A stretch of 64,000 nucleotides of DNA, taken from NCBI RefSeq assembly GCF_937616625.2, contig NC_065577.1, positions 42,561,001 through 42,625,000 of the forward strand, given 5' to 3'. The position numbers and the translations under genes are program-made. The notes beneath the pieces are model-generated. The model worked only from the letters and a program-made list of their open reading frames with translations, was not told the origin of the DNA and searched no databases. Positions 1 through 12,317 of this stretch are shown here, piece after piece (the first letter of the stretch is position 1; each line of letters starts with the position of its first letter). The stretch is from Mercurialis annua. Lineage: Eukaryota > Streptophyta > Magnoliopsida > Malpighiales > Euphorbiaceae.

Positions 1-17
1 TTCTTGACAAAAAAGTA

Positions 18-3000
18 ATGGAAAATCTTAATAATTCGTCGTTAAATATAAGCGGCGAGTGTTTTGATTATATTCGTGTGTATTCAGAAGGAATTTGGAA
101 TGTAAAACATGGTGATTCGTTTCTTGAACATTCTTTTATTCGTTTCCAAATTCAAATACTAGCAATGTTTCTCATTTCTAATACGTTTTATCATGTTTTA
201 TTCAAGCGTTTGCATATTCCGCGATTTTCTTCGGATTTCATGGTAATTAATTAATTTGTTTCTCTGCCATATTTTCCTAATTTTAATTTAATATTTTACG
301 TAATTCTCTGTTAGATATGTGGAACCGAAACGGAAATGGAAATGCTAGTGGCGAAATAATATTATATAGAGAGTTTCGAAGTCTTAGAAGCGCTACGGAT
401 GTAGATTTTTTATTGACTACTATGGTTTTGCTAGAGAAACTATACTAATGGGTTAATTTCACTTATTTTGTTTGTGCATTTTTACATGTTTGATCATAGA
501 CTACATATTGAACGGAAACTTATCGAGTTTAATATTTCTGAAACTCTTGAAATTCTATATTTATAACTTAATAGTGTAGAAAGTATCATTTCATCTGTTT
601 TTTGTTTGAGCATTTTCGCTTTCGTGCTGTAAAGATCACGAACTTAGGCTTGCGGTACACCAATTTTTATGTTTACATGTATGATCATGCTCTATGCTGA
701 ACACAAACTTATCGAGTCCTATGTTTCTGTTTCGAAAAACACTTCGAAATTCTATATTTACAACTCATTGGTGTAAAAAGTCTCACTTCATCTATTTTCC
801 GTTTGAGCGTTTTTGTTTTCGTGCTATAAAGATCACGAACGCCAACTTTTTTGCATAATTCTTCAAGAATTCACTGACTAATTTGTTTTTTATTTGGCTA
901 ATTAAACAGGCAGGCCTTATATTGGGAAGATCAGGTCTAGAATCTTTATTTCCTGAGCAGGCACTACTATTATTCCCTCCAGTCCCTAATCAAGTTTTTG
1001 CTTCATTAATAAAAGTTGGATATGTTCTGTTCACATTTCTAACAGCAGTCAGATTGGATACAAATTGCATAAACAGAATAGGAAGAAGAGGCCTAATTTT
1101 AGGATGTTTAATCTATGCATTTCCATATGCAATGACAACATCTTTCGACATCACGTTAAACCCGAAAATCCACATTACTCTTCCAGAAGCCGGCGCGCAG
1201 ATCAACAATGTGAAACTATACGTATCGGAATTCGTAAGAAGCCAGTTCATTGATATCAGTGTTGTTCTGATGCAACTCAAGATTACAAATTCTCGGCTCG
1301 GACATCTAGCGCTAGCCATGACGGTTATTGGAGATGTGGTGCAGTTTTTCGTTGGAAACGTTATGAACATTCTCTCTAGGGAGCGGATTACGTCCACGAG
1401 AGTCGTGGCCGACTCGTTTTTTTTGCTGATACTTTTTCTTGGATTCACTATTATTATCATGAGAGCACTGTCATTCTGGTTCATCCGATTAACTCCTGAA
1501 GGCAGACCGATGAAGGATCTTTACGTGCATGTTTTCGTAGCGATTGTGTTGGTTTTATCATCAATTGGAGATGCAATGGGGCTGCATTATTTATGGGGGC
1601 CATTTGTGCTAGGTTTGATAATACCAGCAGGCTCACCATTAGCTACAACTCTTACAAAAAAGCTTGATACTATGGTTTATGGGTTACTTATTCCTCTTAT
1701 GATTGCATTTTGTGCTACTAAAGTTACTTTATGGACATTTTTGGCAGATATAGGCTCTGCTGTCTACTTTCAGATGGCTATTATTAGCTATATGTTTAAG
1801 CTGGTTGCAACTTTTATATTTGTGATAGCTCTTATTAAAATCTCTTACAAAGAAGCGGTTGCTCTTACGCTGATTCTGAATGTCAAAGGCGTTAATGAGC
1901 TCGGATATATTTTGAGCTTCACTCGCTTGGAGGTACGTCAATCTTTACCCTAGCTAAATGTTTGTTCTGACTAGCTCTCGAGACTTTCGCGTTAGTTTGA
2001 ATCTATGTAGTACGGAAACTGAAACAGAAATGATATTTTTCGAGAAAATTGGTTATAGATATAGAAGTTTAAAAGCATTTCTGAAAACGGAAACAGAATG
2101 CTGAAACATACGATGGAAGAAGTTTTCGTGCAACATAGGTTTAAATCTATGTAGCACGAAAACGGAGAACTGAAATGAAAAATAGGAAAACAATATATTT
2201 TTTTTGCGAGATTGGATTTTAAATATAGAGTTTCGGAGTTTCGGATTTGTCTTTAAAACGTGCAATGTAGATTTGAATATGTTATTTAAATAGATAGATT
2301 AATCATTTTTTATATATATTTCTCTTGGCAGAGTGGCAGTTCGGACAGTGTAAGCGGGCTTCTGTTAATTTTCTTATTAACATCATATGCACCACCTATA
2401 ATAAAATTGCTATATGATCCAAGTAAGCATTACATGGGCTATAGGAAAAAATGCATTGAGTATACTCCATTAGATGCTGAGCTTAGGATACTATCTTGTG
2501 CACATAAGCAAGAGGATGCTATGGCAGCAATCAGGCTTTTCGAACTTTCGAAGCCAACGGAAGTAAGTCCGATATCCATTTACGGACTCTGCTTGGAAGA
2601 ACTCGTTAGTAGTATCGCTCCTCTGCTAATCAACCACCAACTCGGCCAAAAAAGCGCAAAGTTACAAGGCCCCTCTCTATCTCGATCACACTCGATCTTC
2701 GAGATATATAGATATTTCAAGTCGCAATTCAAACTGTCGGCTCAGATCAACGTTTTTACTGCAGTTTCGCCTGTCAAACAGATGCACCAAGACATCTGTT
2801 CGCTGGCATTCGACAAGAGTTGTTCTCTAATAGTACTTCCATTTCATCAGAAATGGCTTAGCAGCGGAAAATTAATCTCGAGCAGCATTGAATTCCGCAA
2901 CTTGAATATTAGTGTTCTCGACAGGGCGCCCTGTTCCGTTGGAATTCTGATCGATTGTGGTAAAAACCGCAGCCTGTCTTCCATCTTTGACTCGACCATA

Positions 3001-3474
3001 GTGCATCATATCGCTGTAATATTCGTCGGGGGTGTAGATGATCGAGAAGCTTTGGCTTACTCAATGCGAATGACGAGCAATCCGAAACTTAAGCTAACGG
3101 TTATATATTTCAAGGCGGCCAAAGGTAAGGAACCTGAGGACTGGGAAACAATGCTGGATCTTGAATCTCTAAGAAAACTGAAACAAGAATCAGGGTTAAA
3201 CATGAATATTAGTTATATGGAAGAGACCGTAAGAGACGGATCTGATACCGCTGCGATAATTAGATCAATGGAAGGAAAATTCGAGCTTATAATTGCGGGG
3301 AGACGCCATGAAAGTAACCCGGAAGTAGTGTCAGGATTGTTCGAATGGCCCGAGTTTCCGGAGCTTGGACCGATAGGAGACTTTCTTGCTTCTTCAGATA
3401 TTGTGAGTTCAGTTTCAGTATTAGTGATGCAACAGCAAATCCTGAAAGCTAATCATAGCAGTGTTCTGAATTAA
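18..3474 (+). CDS. CHX: CHX-type cation/H+ exchanger, copy 1 (3 exons)
   Basis: Exons 18-242, 910-1932 and 2332-3474 join in phase 0 at GT..AG introns to give about 796 aa, the usual CHX length. Exon 1 (75 aa) carries the N-terminus and first membrane helix. Exon 2 (341 aa) is the CPA2 Na+/H+-exchanger domain: it opens with AGLILGR and holds the ion-site helix ending VIGDVVQF and the GLIIPAGSPLATTL loop. Exon 3 (380 aa) is the hydrophilic C-terminal half with two universal-stress-like lobes (RILSCAHKQED, VIFVGGVDDREALAYS). The family exchanges K+ or other monovalent cations for H+ in endomembranes or plasma membrane. The lysine that aligns with the conserved transport lysine is kept (CATKV). 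The ATG lies 17 bp from the window edge, so the promoter is not visible. Intron 1 contains a tandem duplication, and intron 2 holds two diverged copies of a roughly 100-bp segment. It is the closest paralogue of copy 2, whose exon 2 has the same length. Substrate and membrane are not readable from the sequence. Confidence 0.93.
474..843. repeat. Tandem duplication in intron 1 of CHX copy 1
   Basis: Two diverged copies of about 180 bp (474-653 and 660-843) lie head to tail. Both contain ATGATCAT, an ACTTATCGAGT segment, GAAATTCTATATTTA and CGTGCT.TAAAGATCACGAAC in the same order. Confidence 0.7.
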
Positions 3475-3726
3475 TTCTGATGTTTGTAATTGAAAATATG
3501 TTGCAAATATTTAGTTTATTCTTTTATTCAGTTAGGCAAATACTGATAGAGAGCAGCACTAGGGTATATATATTTGTACTGCAAATTGTAATACATCTTA
3601 ACATGATGTAATAGTTCTTGATTATTTCAATTCTTCGTAGATATTCTTTATATATAACTATTTGTTAGTTCTTTTAAAATATAATTATCAATTCAGCAGC
3701 ACATATTATATATATGAGCAAATTAA
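3475..3726. other. 3' flank of CHX copy 1
   Basis: AT-rich 3' untranslated and intergenic sequence after the TAA of CHX copy 1. No further gene or repeat boundary was recognised here. Confidence 0.5.
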
Positions 3727-3978
3727 GGCCATCCCCGTCTTTGAACTTGAGCGTCGTCATGATCAATTAATTTACACTTAGTCATTTTAATCAATTAAGG
3801 ATATAAATTATACAAAATGAACGAATTTAAAGACAGAAATGACCTAATATTATTCTTAATTAACCTAAATATAGAGAAGATTGTCACTAATTGACTTAAA
3901 AATAGAATATTGTTCTTAATTGACTAAAAGAGTTAAGTATTAACCATGATACACAAGTTCAAAGACCACAATAATCCT
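3727..3978. repeat. Short dispersed repeat related to the 16.5-17.05 kb repeat
   Basis: The left part (TTACACTTAGTCATTTTAATCAA) and right part (ATACACAAGTTCAAAGACC) match, in the same order, the repeat at 16566-17051. The two ends are loosely inverted copies of each other, which suggests a miniature inverted-repeat element. Exact borders and target duplication were not found. Confidence 0.5.
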
Positions 3979-3997
3979 TCTTTCATATATATTATAT

Positions 3998-6144
3998 GAA
4001 CAAAGGATCAAATCGCCCCCTCAACTTGGCACAAAATATCAAATAAGTCATTCTCGCAGTTTTTAGTACAAACAAACCCAAAACTTGCGTTTTTATATCA
4101 AAAAAAACCCCGCTCATCCATTTTTCAGTCGCACTCCAGTGAATGAGTTACACTCTCCACTTACAAAATGGCAAAAAGTTTTAAAAACCCTTAATGTTTT
4201 ATTTATTTTTTAAATTGATACTCAATCATTTTTAATTTCAATAATAATTTGTAATTTTTTAAAATTTAAAAACTAATATTTTTTTAATTAAAATTTTAGG
4301 GACTGTTAGTACCCTTTTTCTAATTTGTACCCTAAACCCTACAAAAATTCAAATCCTGAAATTAAAAAAGGCAAAAGGTACAAAATACCCATCGTGTTTT
4401 TTCAATTGGTACAAATAACCCATCATACTAAAAAAAGTACAAATAAACACCTATACTCGATTTTTTGGGACGAATAACACCCTCGCTAACGGAAGTGTGT
4501 AACTCTGTTAACTTATTGCCACGTGAGCAGCGCCACAAAAAAATAAAAACTAATAATAATAATTGCACCCACATAGGTAGTTCCATCTCATTGCCACATG
4601 GATATTAAAGAAAAATAAAAAAAGTTATACATAGAAAATCAAAACCTTAAAAATTCGGTAAAACAATTAAAATTAATTAATTTCCTGCAAAAAACCTTCT
4701 ACATTTGAATATATCAATCAATCAAAATCCACATTCCACACCTCAACAAATCTTAATCTACATTTGAATATTACAATCAATCAAAAACCACATTGAACGG
4801 ACCTATGAACCTATATATGAATTTCACCCCCTGATACCACCGCTACCACCATAAAATTTTTAGAACTAATTATTTCAAGCCAAAAAATTTAACAAATTAA
4901 AATCGGCAGAATACGATTGGTGCAGAGGACAACATTTGGTGTAGGGCAACGACGAAGATTGAGAGGACGGCAGAGGCACAGAGGAGGGATGACGGAGATC
5001 AGAGGAGGTAGACCGGTTGAAAGATGGCGGGCTAGTTCGAACGACAGAGCAAGAGAGGAGGCGAAGGCGTTGACAGACGGCAGAGGTGCAGATGACGGGC
5101 ATGTTCGGACGGCGGAGCAGCAGAGGAGGTAGAGGAGGCAGAGGCATATGCGTTGGCGAATGGCTGGTGTAGAAGATGTCGAGGTGCTGAGGACCGCGAT
5201 TGTGCAGAGTGCGGCGACGGCGGAGGTAGCAGGGGTGAATATATGAATTTTTTAAAATACGATTAAAGAATGGTGAAGAGAAGGTGTTTATCTGTTGAAG
5301 GAAAAGATAATTCTTAGGGTTTATTTTGTGAGGAAGAAAGTGTAAAGATGAGAGAAAATATTAAGATGACATGGATATTAACGGTAACATGGATATTAAT
5401 GAGACTATAATTAATGCTTAAGTGGCAATCAGTTAGCGGAGTTGCACATTTTCGTTAGCAAGGGTGTTATTCGTCCAAAAAATATTAGTATAGGTATTTA
5501 TATGTATTTTTTTTAGTACGATGGGTTATTTGTATCAAATGAAAAAGCACGATGGGTTTTTTTGTACCTTTTGCCATTAAAAAATGCCCAACCGCCACCA
5601 TCCTTCTTCTTCCTTGCCTATCAACATCTTCACTTCATCCTCGCCGCCTTCTGCTTCCGTTCAGTCAATTTCATCCCCGCCATCTCTTTGTTTTCATTAA
5701 TTTGTTCATGCTATGAACAGTTTGTTGTTCATCTCTTGAAGATGAAAAAATCGTTGGTGTTCATCTCTTAAGGATGAACAACCATATGTTCTTGAGGTGG
5801 TGGATTGATTTTCATAATGGGTGGTGGCCGGTCGGAGTGCAAGAGGAAGAAGGTGGACAGTGGTCGGAGTGGTGATGAGATTAAATATTTTAATTAATTA
5901 CGATAATATAGTTTTTTTTTTGAGTTTTATTAGCTTAATTAGTGTATAATTGGTATTTTTTGATTAATAAGAGTATAATTAGAATTAATTATGATTAATT
6001 AAGTTAATTAAATTAAATTTAAAAACTCACTCTCCGAAGGGCTTTTTTGATACGAAAACGCAAGTTTTGGGTATGATTGTACCAAAAGCCGTGACTTATT
6101 TGATATTTCGTGCCAAGTTGAGGGGGTGAATTGATCCTTTGTTC
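3998..6144. mobile_element. Mutator-like non-autonomous element (outer of a nested pair)
   Basis: The ends are inverted repeats of about 110 bp that start GAACAAAGGATCAA on both strands and continue through CCCCCTCAACTTGGCAC and CAAAACTTGCGTTTT. They are flanked by a perfect 10-bp direct repeat TATATTATAT (3988-3997 and 6145-6154). Long terminal inverted repeats with a 9-11 bp target duplication are typical of Mutator-like elements. No transposase is visible. A second element (4370-5575) is inserted inside it, so this one is older. The part from 5585 to about 5880 holds a pyrimidine-rich stretch of possible host origin. Confidence 0.82.
4370..5575. mobile_element. Mutator-like element nested inside the previous one
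   Basis: The inverted ends start GGCAAAAGGTACAAAA on both strands and extend, imperfectly, to about 4500 and about 5440 (GGACGAATAACACCCT against AGGGTGTTATTCGTCC). A perfect 9-bp target duplication ATTAAAAAA lies at 4361-4369 and 5576-5584. The interior at about 4905-5235 is strikingly GC- and GA-rich in an AT-rich setting and has short open frames on both strands, as expected if a host gene piece was captured (Pack-MULE style). No transposase was seen and the source of the GC-rich piece was not recognised. Confidence 0.85.
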
Positions 6145-6154
6145 TATATTATAT

Positions 6155-6896
6155 ATAGAGGAAACAAAAAAACTTAAGAAAAAGCACATTAGCCTTCTTT
6201 TTAGTGTCTTTAACTACTTAGATCCTCAATGTTTTTAAACGTTGTAAAAAAACCTTTTAAATTTTTGAAAAGAGCATCGAGTCCCTTTTAGTTTATTTGT
6301 TAGACGATTAGCTATCGCACTTTTAGTTATTATGTGATTTTTCAAGCATGGAGGTTTATTTGCACCATTTCAAAACATTGATGGTCCAAGTGGCAAAAAA
6401 AAGGAATAATTTAAAAAATTGTTATGTACCTCACTTGTTTTATAAACCAATCGAGCCGAGTCGAAAATTTTAAAATAATATGGCCCGAGCTCGAATTTGA
6501 ATATGCAAATACTGAACTTGACTCGACTCGTTTACACCCCTCATCACAATCTATCGAGTCTCGAACAATAAAAAAAAGTTAATATGCCAGTGACATAAAT
6601 AAAATCTTCAATTGGAAACGTGTAGCAAACACCATTGATTTGTTGATTACACATTGCTAATGTAATAATTCCTGTCAATTTAACAAAAATGTGCATAACC
6701 TATGGCTTTCAAATTAAACATATAATTTAAATTTAGTTGTAACTTATTTTTGTTAAGAATAATCGTCCCAAAACAAATAGAACCAAAAGCAAAAAATTAA
6801 AAAACTTACTGTAAATTCATTTAGTTCCCTTAATAATTTCCATAATTTTTTTTTCTTTGTGTTCTTGAGAGGCAAAAACATTAGATTGATTAGAAA
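6155..6896. other. Intergenic, upstream of CHX copy 2
   Basis: AT-rich sequence containing the CHX copy 2 promoter and leader. At about 6450-6545 there is a GAGTCGAG/GAGCTCG-rich fragment resembling the pieces in the introns at 17468-17648 and 55235-55620. No gene was seen. Confidence 0.45.
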
Positions 6897-9800
6897 ATGG
6901 AATATCCAATTGTAAATGTAGGTGGAGAATGTTTTGATTATATTCGTGTTTATTCTGATGGAATTTGGAATTTAGAATCTGATGAATCGATTTTTCAGCA
7001 TTCATTTATGAGATTTCAAGTTCAAATTATAATAATGTTTTTTATTTCTCACGCATTTCATCATTGTTTATTCAAGCATTTATATATTCCTCGACTCGCC
7101 TCGGATTTCATGGTAATTAATCTCATTTTTTTCCTTTTTAATTAGTTTTCATTAATTTCTTTTCATCTTTACCTCATAAGGTGGCACAAACACTTCACTC
7201 CATCTATATTTCCCGTTTCGGAAAGGTGTCGGACTCCTAAAGTTTCGAACACGAAACTTCAGTTTTAACACGGAAAGTTTAAAAATAACACTGTTTCGCC
7301 ATGTTTGTGTGCAAGTGTCCCATTTTCCCGTACTATCAATGTCTATTGATATAATGTATATTTTTTCAGAATCGAATTGATGATTTCATTTGTTATTCAA
7401 TTATATTGGATATCTTAAACTCTTCAAAAATGATTAATTCAAGTTAATTTAGTGATCAATTTGCTAGTCAAATTCTATGAATTCTTTAACTTAACGTTTC
7501 AAACACAAAACTTTCATTTTAACATAAGAAACCTTAAAATAACATTGTTCCGTCAATGTCCGTGTATCCGTGTCCGTGCTACTTAGATGCACCGCATTAC
7601 TGACAAAACGACTGATTAAAGTTATCGATCTTTTGCGTAAACAGGCAGGTATTGTCTTGGGAAGAACAGGCTTAGAGTATTTTTATCCTGAGAAAGCACA
7701 AGCATTGTTTCCTCCAGTCCCTAATCAAGTATTTGCTTCAATACTAAAAATTGGTTATGTTTTGTTCACATTTCTAACAGCAGTCAGATTGGATACAAAT
7801 TGGATTAAAAGAATAGGAAGAAGAGGCCTTATTTTAGGATCTTTAATGTTCATTTTCCCTTTTACAATAACAAGAACTTTAGACGTCAAATTGGATCCGA
7901 AGAAAAATCTTACGGTTCCAGAGATCGGTGGAAAGATCAATAACTCGAGACTATTCATATCCGCATTTGCACGAAGCCAGTATGTCGACGTTAGTGTCGT
8001 TCTGATGCAGCTTAGGATTACTAATTCTAGGCTCGGACATCTTGCGTTAGCGACAGCGTTGCTTGGTGACGTTGCACTCTTTGGTTTCGGGAGTTTCACT
8101 TACATAATTGATAGAGTGGCGCTTACGCATTCAGTAAGAACCGGGGTTCAATCGTTTTGTCTACTTATTCTTTTTTTCGGATTTACCGTTATTATTATGA
8201 GAATGTTCTCGTTCTGGTTCATCAGAATAACGCCCGAAGGACAGCCCATCAAGGATCTTTATATTCATGTCTTTGTTGCAATTGTTTTGGTATTTTCTTC
8301 AATTGGTGATACTATGGGATTACATTACTTATGGGGTCCTTTTTTATTAGGCATGATAATACCTGCAGGTTCTCCATTAGCTACAACTTTAACTTCAAAG
8401 CTTGATACTATAGTTCATGGCTTGCTTATTCCTCTTATGACTACATTTTGTGCCTCTAAACTCAACATTTGGGCATTGATCCCGGAAATGGATTCCGCTT
8501 ACAACTTTCAAATGGCGGTAATAAGCTACGTGATTAAGATGGTGGCGACTTTTATCTTCGTACTTTGTATCCGACTCCCCTTCAAAGAAGCTATGGCTCT
8601 TACGCTCATTCTGAACGTCAAAGGCATTACTGAGATCGGATTATTTTTGAGCTACAGTCGCATTGAGGTACATAAGGTTTACGTGTTTGTCGTTTCAGTG
8701 TTTCTGTTTCCGTGCAGCATAGCTGATTACTCTTTCTTTTTTCTTGGCAGATGGGGGATCTGGACAGCGCGAGTGGGGTACTATTAGTGTTCCTGCTAAC
8801 ATCATTTTCCCCGCCTTTAATCAGGATGCTTTACGATCCGAGTAGGCATTACATAGGGTATAAGAGAAAAAGCATCGAGCACACCCCCGTTGATGCAGAG
8901 CTCGAGATTCTAGCGTGTGCACATAAGCAAGAGGATGCTATGGCAGCAATCAAGCTTTTCGAAATTTCGAAACCTACAAAACAAAGTCCCATTTCTGTTT
9001 ACGGGCTCTGCTTGGAAGAACTCGTTAGTAGTATCACACCTCTCCTAATCGATCACCAATTTGGTCAAAAAAGCTCGTCTTCACAAGGATCTAAATTTCT
9101 ATCTCGGACGCACTCTATCATCGATATTTTCAAGTATTTCAAGTTGGAATTCAGTAAATCAGCTCAGGTTAGTGTTTTCACTGCAGTTTCGCCTCTTAAA
9201 CAGATGCATGAGGACATCTGTTGGCTCGCATTCGACAAGAGTTGTTCGCTAATAGTACTTCCATTTCATAAGAAATGGAATAGCAATGGAAATGTGGTTT
9301 CAAACAACACTGATTTCAGGAACTTGAACATTAGTGTTCTCGACAGGGCGCCTTGTTCAGTGGGAATTCTGATTGATCGTCGTAGGAAACGTGGCTTTTC
9401 TTCCCTTTTCGACTCATCCACAGTATTTCGCGTTGCTACACTATTCGCGGGCGGTCCAGACGATAGAGAAGCACTGGCTTATGGATTAAGAATGGCGAGA
9501 AGTCCCGAAAATCAGCTAACGGTGGTACTTTGTGTCGCTGCTGAAGAAATCATACGCGATAGCTGGGAAAATATGCTCGATCTCGAAGCATTAAGAATCT
9601 TGAGACAAGAAACCGCGGTAAACACGAGCATTACTTGTATACAAGAAAGAGTACGCGACGGGTCAGACACAGCTGCAGTTGTAAAGTCAATACAAGGACA
9701 GTTTGACCTTATAATGGTCGGAAGACGCCACGAAAATAACCCCGAAGTAATATCGGGACTATCGCATTGGGCGGAGTATTCCGAGCTCGGAGCAATAGGG

Positions 9801-9899
9801 GACTTATTTGCTTCAGCAGATATTGTAAGTTCAGGTTCAATACTAGTGATGCAACAGCAAATCATGAAAGCAGATCATAGCTGTGTTTTGAATTCATGA
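6897..9899 (+). CDS. CHX: CHX-type cation/H+ exchanger, copy 2 (3 exons)
   Basis: Exons 6897-7112, 7645-8667 and 8751-9899 are all phase 0 and encode about 795 aa. Exon 1 (72 aa) has the same GGECFDYIRVYS start as copy 1. Exon 2 (341 aa) opens AGIVLGRTGLEY and carries the ion-site helix with LLGDVALF and the MIIPAGSPLATTL loop. Exon 3 (382 aa) has the stress-protein-like C-terminal lobes (LFAGGPDDREALAYG, VRDGSDTAAVVKS). Intron sizes and exon 2 length match copy 1, so the two are recent tandem duplicates. The aligned lysine is retained (CASKL). Intron 2 is only 83 bp, against 399 bp in copy 1. The start was chosen because it aligns with copy 1 and has no upstream in-frame ATG. The predicted role is monovalent cation/H+ exchange. 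Confidence 0.94.
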
Positions 9900-10445
9900 T
9901 TTTACTGCAGGATACACAAGCAAATGTGATTCTGATTCTTATATCTTAAAAGGTCTTGAAAATCTCCATATTCTGATACAGAGAATTAGGCAGAAACTTG
10001 TGGTAGATTATATACAGCAAATTCCAATTTTATGTATATTATATGTATATATAATATAAATATATAGTTCTTGATTTTACATTCAGAATTGCTTCCCATC
10101 TTCATAAATATGATAATGTTCTTAGAATCAATTAACATAAGCCACCTATGTTGCACCGAATCAGAAACGTATACGACAATTTTATTTTAGTTTTAAAAAA
10201 ATATAAGAAACGGAAATGTGAGAAAAATGTGTAATAATAAAAATAGTATATATTTAGGAATATGCAAAATTATAAAATTTTATTAATATTAAATTTTATT
10301 TATTCAAGATAGTTATTTACATATATGATAATTAATGAAATAAATTATTTGAATATGATCAAGATTCAAGTTCATACAAATAATAATTTCTGTGAATGTA
10401 TAACTGTAAATTTAAAATTTTAAAAGCTTCACAATTATGATAAAA
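9900..10445. other. 3' flank of CHX copy 2, AT-rich
   Basis: 3' untranslated and intergenic DNA. At about 10140-10220 a fragment (CCTATGTTGCACCGAATC, AAACGGAAATG) resembles sequence in the introns of CHX copies 1 and 2, probably a decayed dispersed repeat. No gene was seen. Confidence 0.45.
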
Positions 10446-10710
10446 CTAGGTCGATACTCGCGCGTTGCGCGGATGAAGTTAATTAGTTATATGAACTATT
10501 TTGAATGGCCAAAGTCATTGAGTGTAAGTGATTAAATATTAGAATGAGACCATTAAAATAAAACTATGGCACTGTAAAAAAAATAAAAAAAATAATAATT
10601 CATTTATCATTAACACTTCCAAGCAAAAAGATAGTAATAGATTTATTTTAAAGTTTATTATAATGCAATTACGTAAATTCATTTATCATTTGCATAATAT
10701 TGACTAAATT

Positions 10711-11640
10711 TCAAATGAAGACGACATATCTCAATTTGTGACGAATTGCCTCAATTTGCTTGTGCTTCATAACCATTACAAAAGCTGCAACCCAAGATAC
10801 TAACAATTGGATGAAAAATAGCATAAATAGGAGTAAAACCAAGTTCAGCACCAACGCCATTCTAATCAATTCTTCTCTATATTTATCCATAAATAAATGG
10901 CAACCCATTACGCATATATTGGTATACAAGTCAGATGAAATCTTGGGACATTAGCACAGCAGAACTTATAATTGGTACTTGTAAAAAGATGAATGCCTCA
11001 GAGCCTGAAGAAAGGGAATAAATTAAAATGATAAGCATGAAATATTTTTCAAGTTTGTTAAAAAACAAACATTTTTAATAGTCGGATAAATTCATAAGGA
11101 AGATCAACATTAGTTGTTTATACCAAGAAATATCATATGACCCATGACCAATTTTTGGACATCAAAAGTTCTTAATCCTCTCTTTCAGTATCAAAATTTA
11201 GTTGAAACTAAACTCTCAAAACAACACTCTAATCCAAGTTCTACACCGTTGCTCTTTATAATTCGATATCTGAATTTTCCTACACCAAAGAAGACATTAG
11301 CCATTTTTAATCGGAACCGACGCATATAAAATCGATAAACAAGAGAAAGCACTTGAGTATAGGTATCCCAATCATGTGCTGTGACCAATAGCTGCGTTTC
11401 ATCCCAAGAAAATCCTATCTGACCAGGGGCGGAACCAGCCTTATGGCTGAGGTAGCGACCGCCCCTGCAATTTTTTTTTTTTAACAAAAACACCCTTGAA
11501 CTTTTTCTTTTTTCGAAAAAATATAGTAATTTTTATGTATTTCGCCCCCTCAAAATAAAATTTGTATGATGTCCCCCATTTCACAAAAGCTAGTTCCGCC
11601 CCTGTCTCTGACCAAGCAGATTTTTCATATCAATGAGAAC
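10711..11640 (-). pseudogene. Captured gene fragments inside the Helitron
   Basis: Minus-strand segments keep protein-like frames: 11423-11191 reads GFSWDETQLLVTAHDWDTY onward, and 10929-10711 reads MDKYREELIRMALVLNLVLL onward, a hydrophobic stretch. The first resembles the start of Myb/SANT-like proteins that pair with PIF/Harbinger transposases. The second could be the N-terminus of such a nuclease, but this is only resemblance. The frame is broken by an 181-bp hAT MITE between 11604 and 11424. No complete gene is present. Confidence 0.4.
11424..11604. mobile_element. hAT-type MITE, 181 bp
   Basis: Terminal inverted repeats CAGGGGCGGAACCAGC and CAGGGGCGGAACTAGC (1 mismatch in 16) are flanked by an 8-bp duplication with one mismatch (TATCTGAC 11416-11423, TCTCTGAC 11605-11612). 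The CAGKGRCGGA start and 8-bp duplication are typical of plant hAT elements. It is inserted in the Helitron's captured coding fragment. Confidence 0.85.
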
Positions 11641-12317
11641 TTTCATGATAACCCTTGAATTATAAAAGGAAACACCTTAAGGAAAGTAGTTTCCGTGAAG
11701 GTTATAGAATATGAATTCACACAAGTTAATAATTTCATTTTGAACGCCAAGAAAACAAACGACAGTATCACTTACTAACGTACTGGAACTAAAAGAATTG
11801 TAATTGCTATATAAGTAACAATCAAAATGCACCATAGTAAAATGTATTACTTGCAGATGATGTGATGTGAAAGTATGGACTTGTATTTATCTTTTACAAC
11901 CACAAGCTTGGCAATTTTGAATATTCTTCATATTCTGTTCTTATGGTAAAAAAAAAAATGGACTATTATTCTACATATCTCATGTAACAGTATGTGAATT
12001 AAAATATTTAACTATGAATTTAATTCAAACTAAACATGAAAATGCAGGGTTATAGAATCGTAAGAGTGGAAAACTAATATTTTGCTCAACAGCCTCCAAT
12101 TTCCATAAGTTGTTAAACCCATTTAATCGAGCACCTTATGTGCATAAAAGTCAGTATAGTAATTTAGAAGAAGAAGGAGTTGAAGGAGCACAACAGAGTG
12201 CCTAAGCTTTTTGGAATTTGACAAGTCCACAAGTCCATGTGTCAAAATAATAGAGTGCCACTTGTCACATTTGTATTAAAAGAAATTTGGGAGCTCAGAA
12301 TTATAATATAGTATAGA

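Larger units (their letters stand above)
10446..12317 (-). mobile_element. Non-autonomous Helitron
   Basis: Read on the minus strand, the element begins TCTATACTATATTATAATTC at 12317 and ends at 10446 with a GC hairpin (CGCGCAACGCGCG, plus-strand 10459-10471) followed about ten bases later by CTAG. The base before TC is A and the base after CTAG is T, the AT target expected for Helitrons, and there is no target duplication. It is 1872 bp long with no Rep/helicase coding, so it depends on another element. Inside are pieces of unrelated coding sequence (about 10711-10929 and 11191-11640, minus strand) and a later hAT MITE insertion. Confidence 0.85.

Noticed and set aside
4875..5147. Open frames on both strands in the GC-rich core of the inner Mutator-like element
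   Set aside because: Low-complexity Arg/Gly or Pro/Ser/Leu translations with no recognisable domain, caused by GA/CT-rich composition. Treated as possible captured DNA and not as a gene.
10711..10929. Stand-alone small membrane protein gene in the Helitron
   Set aside because: The frame lies within a Helitron, has no flanking signals and looks like a captured fragment.
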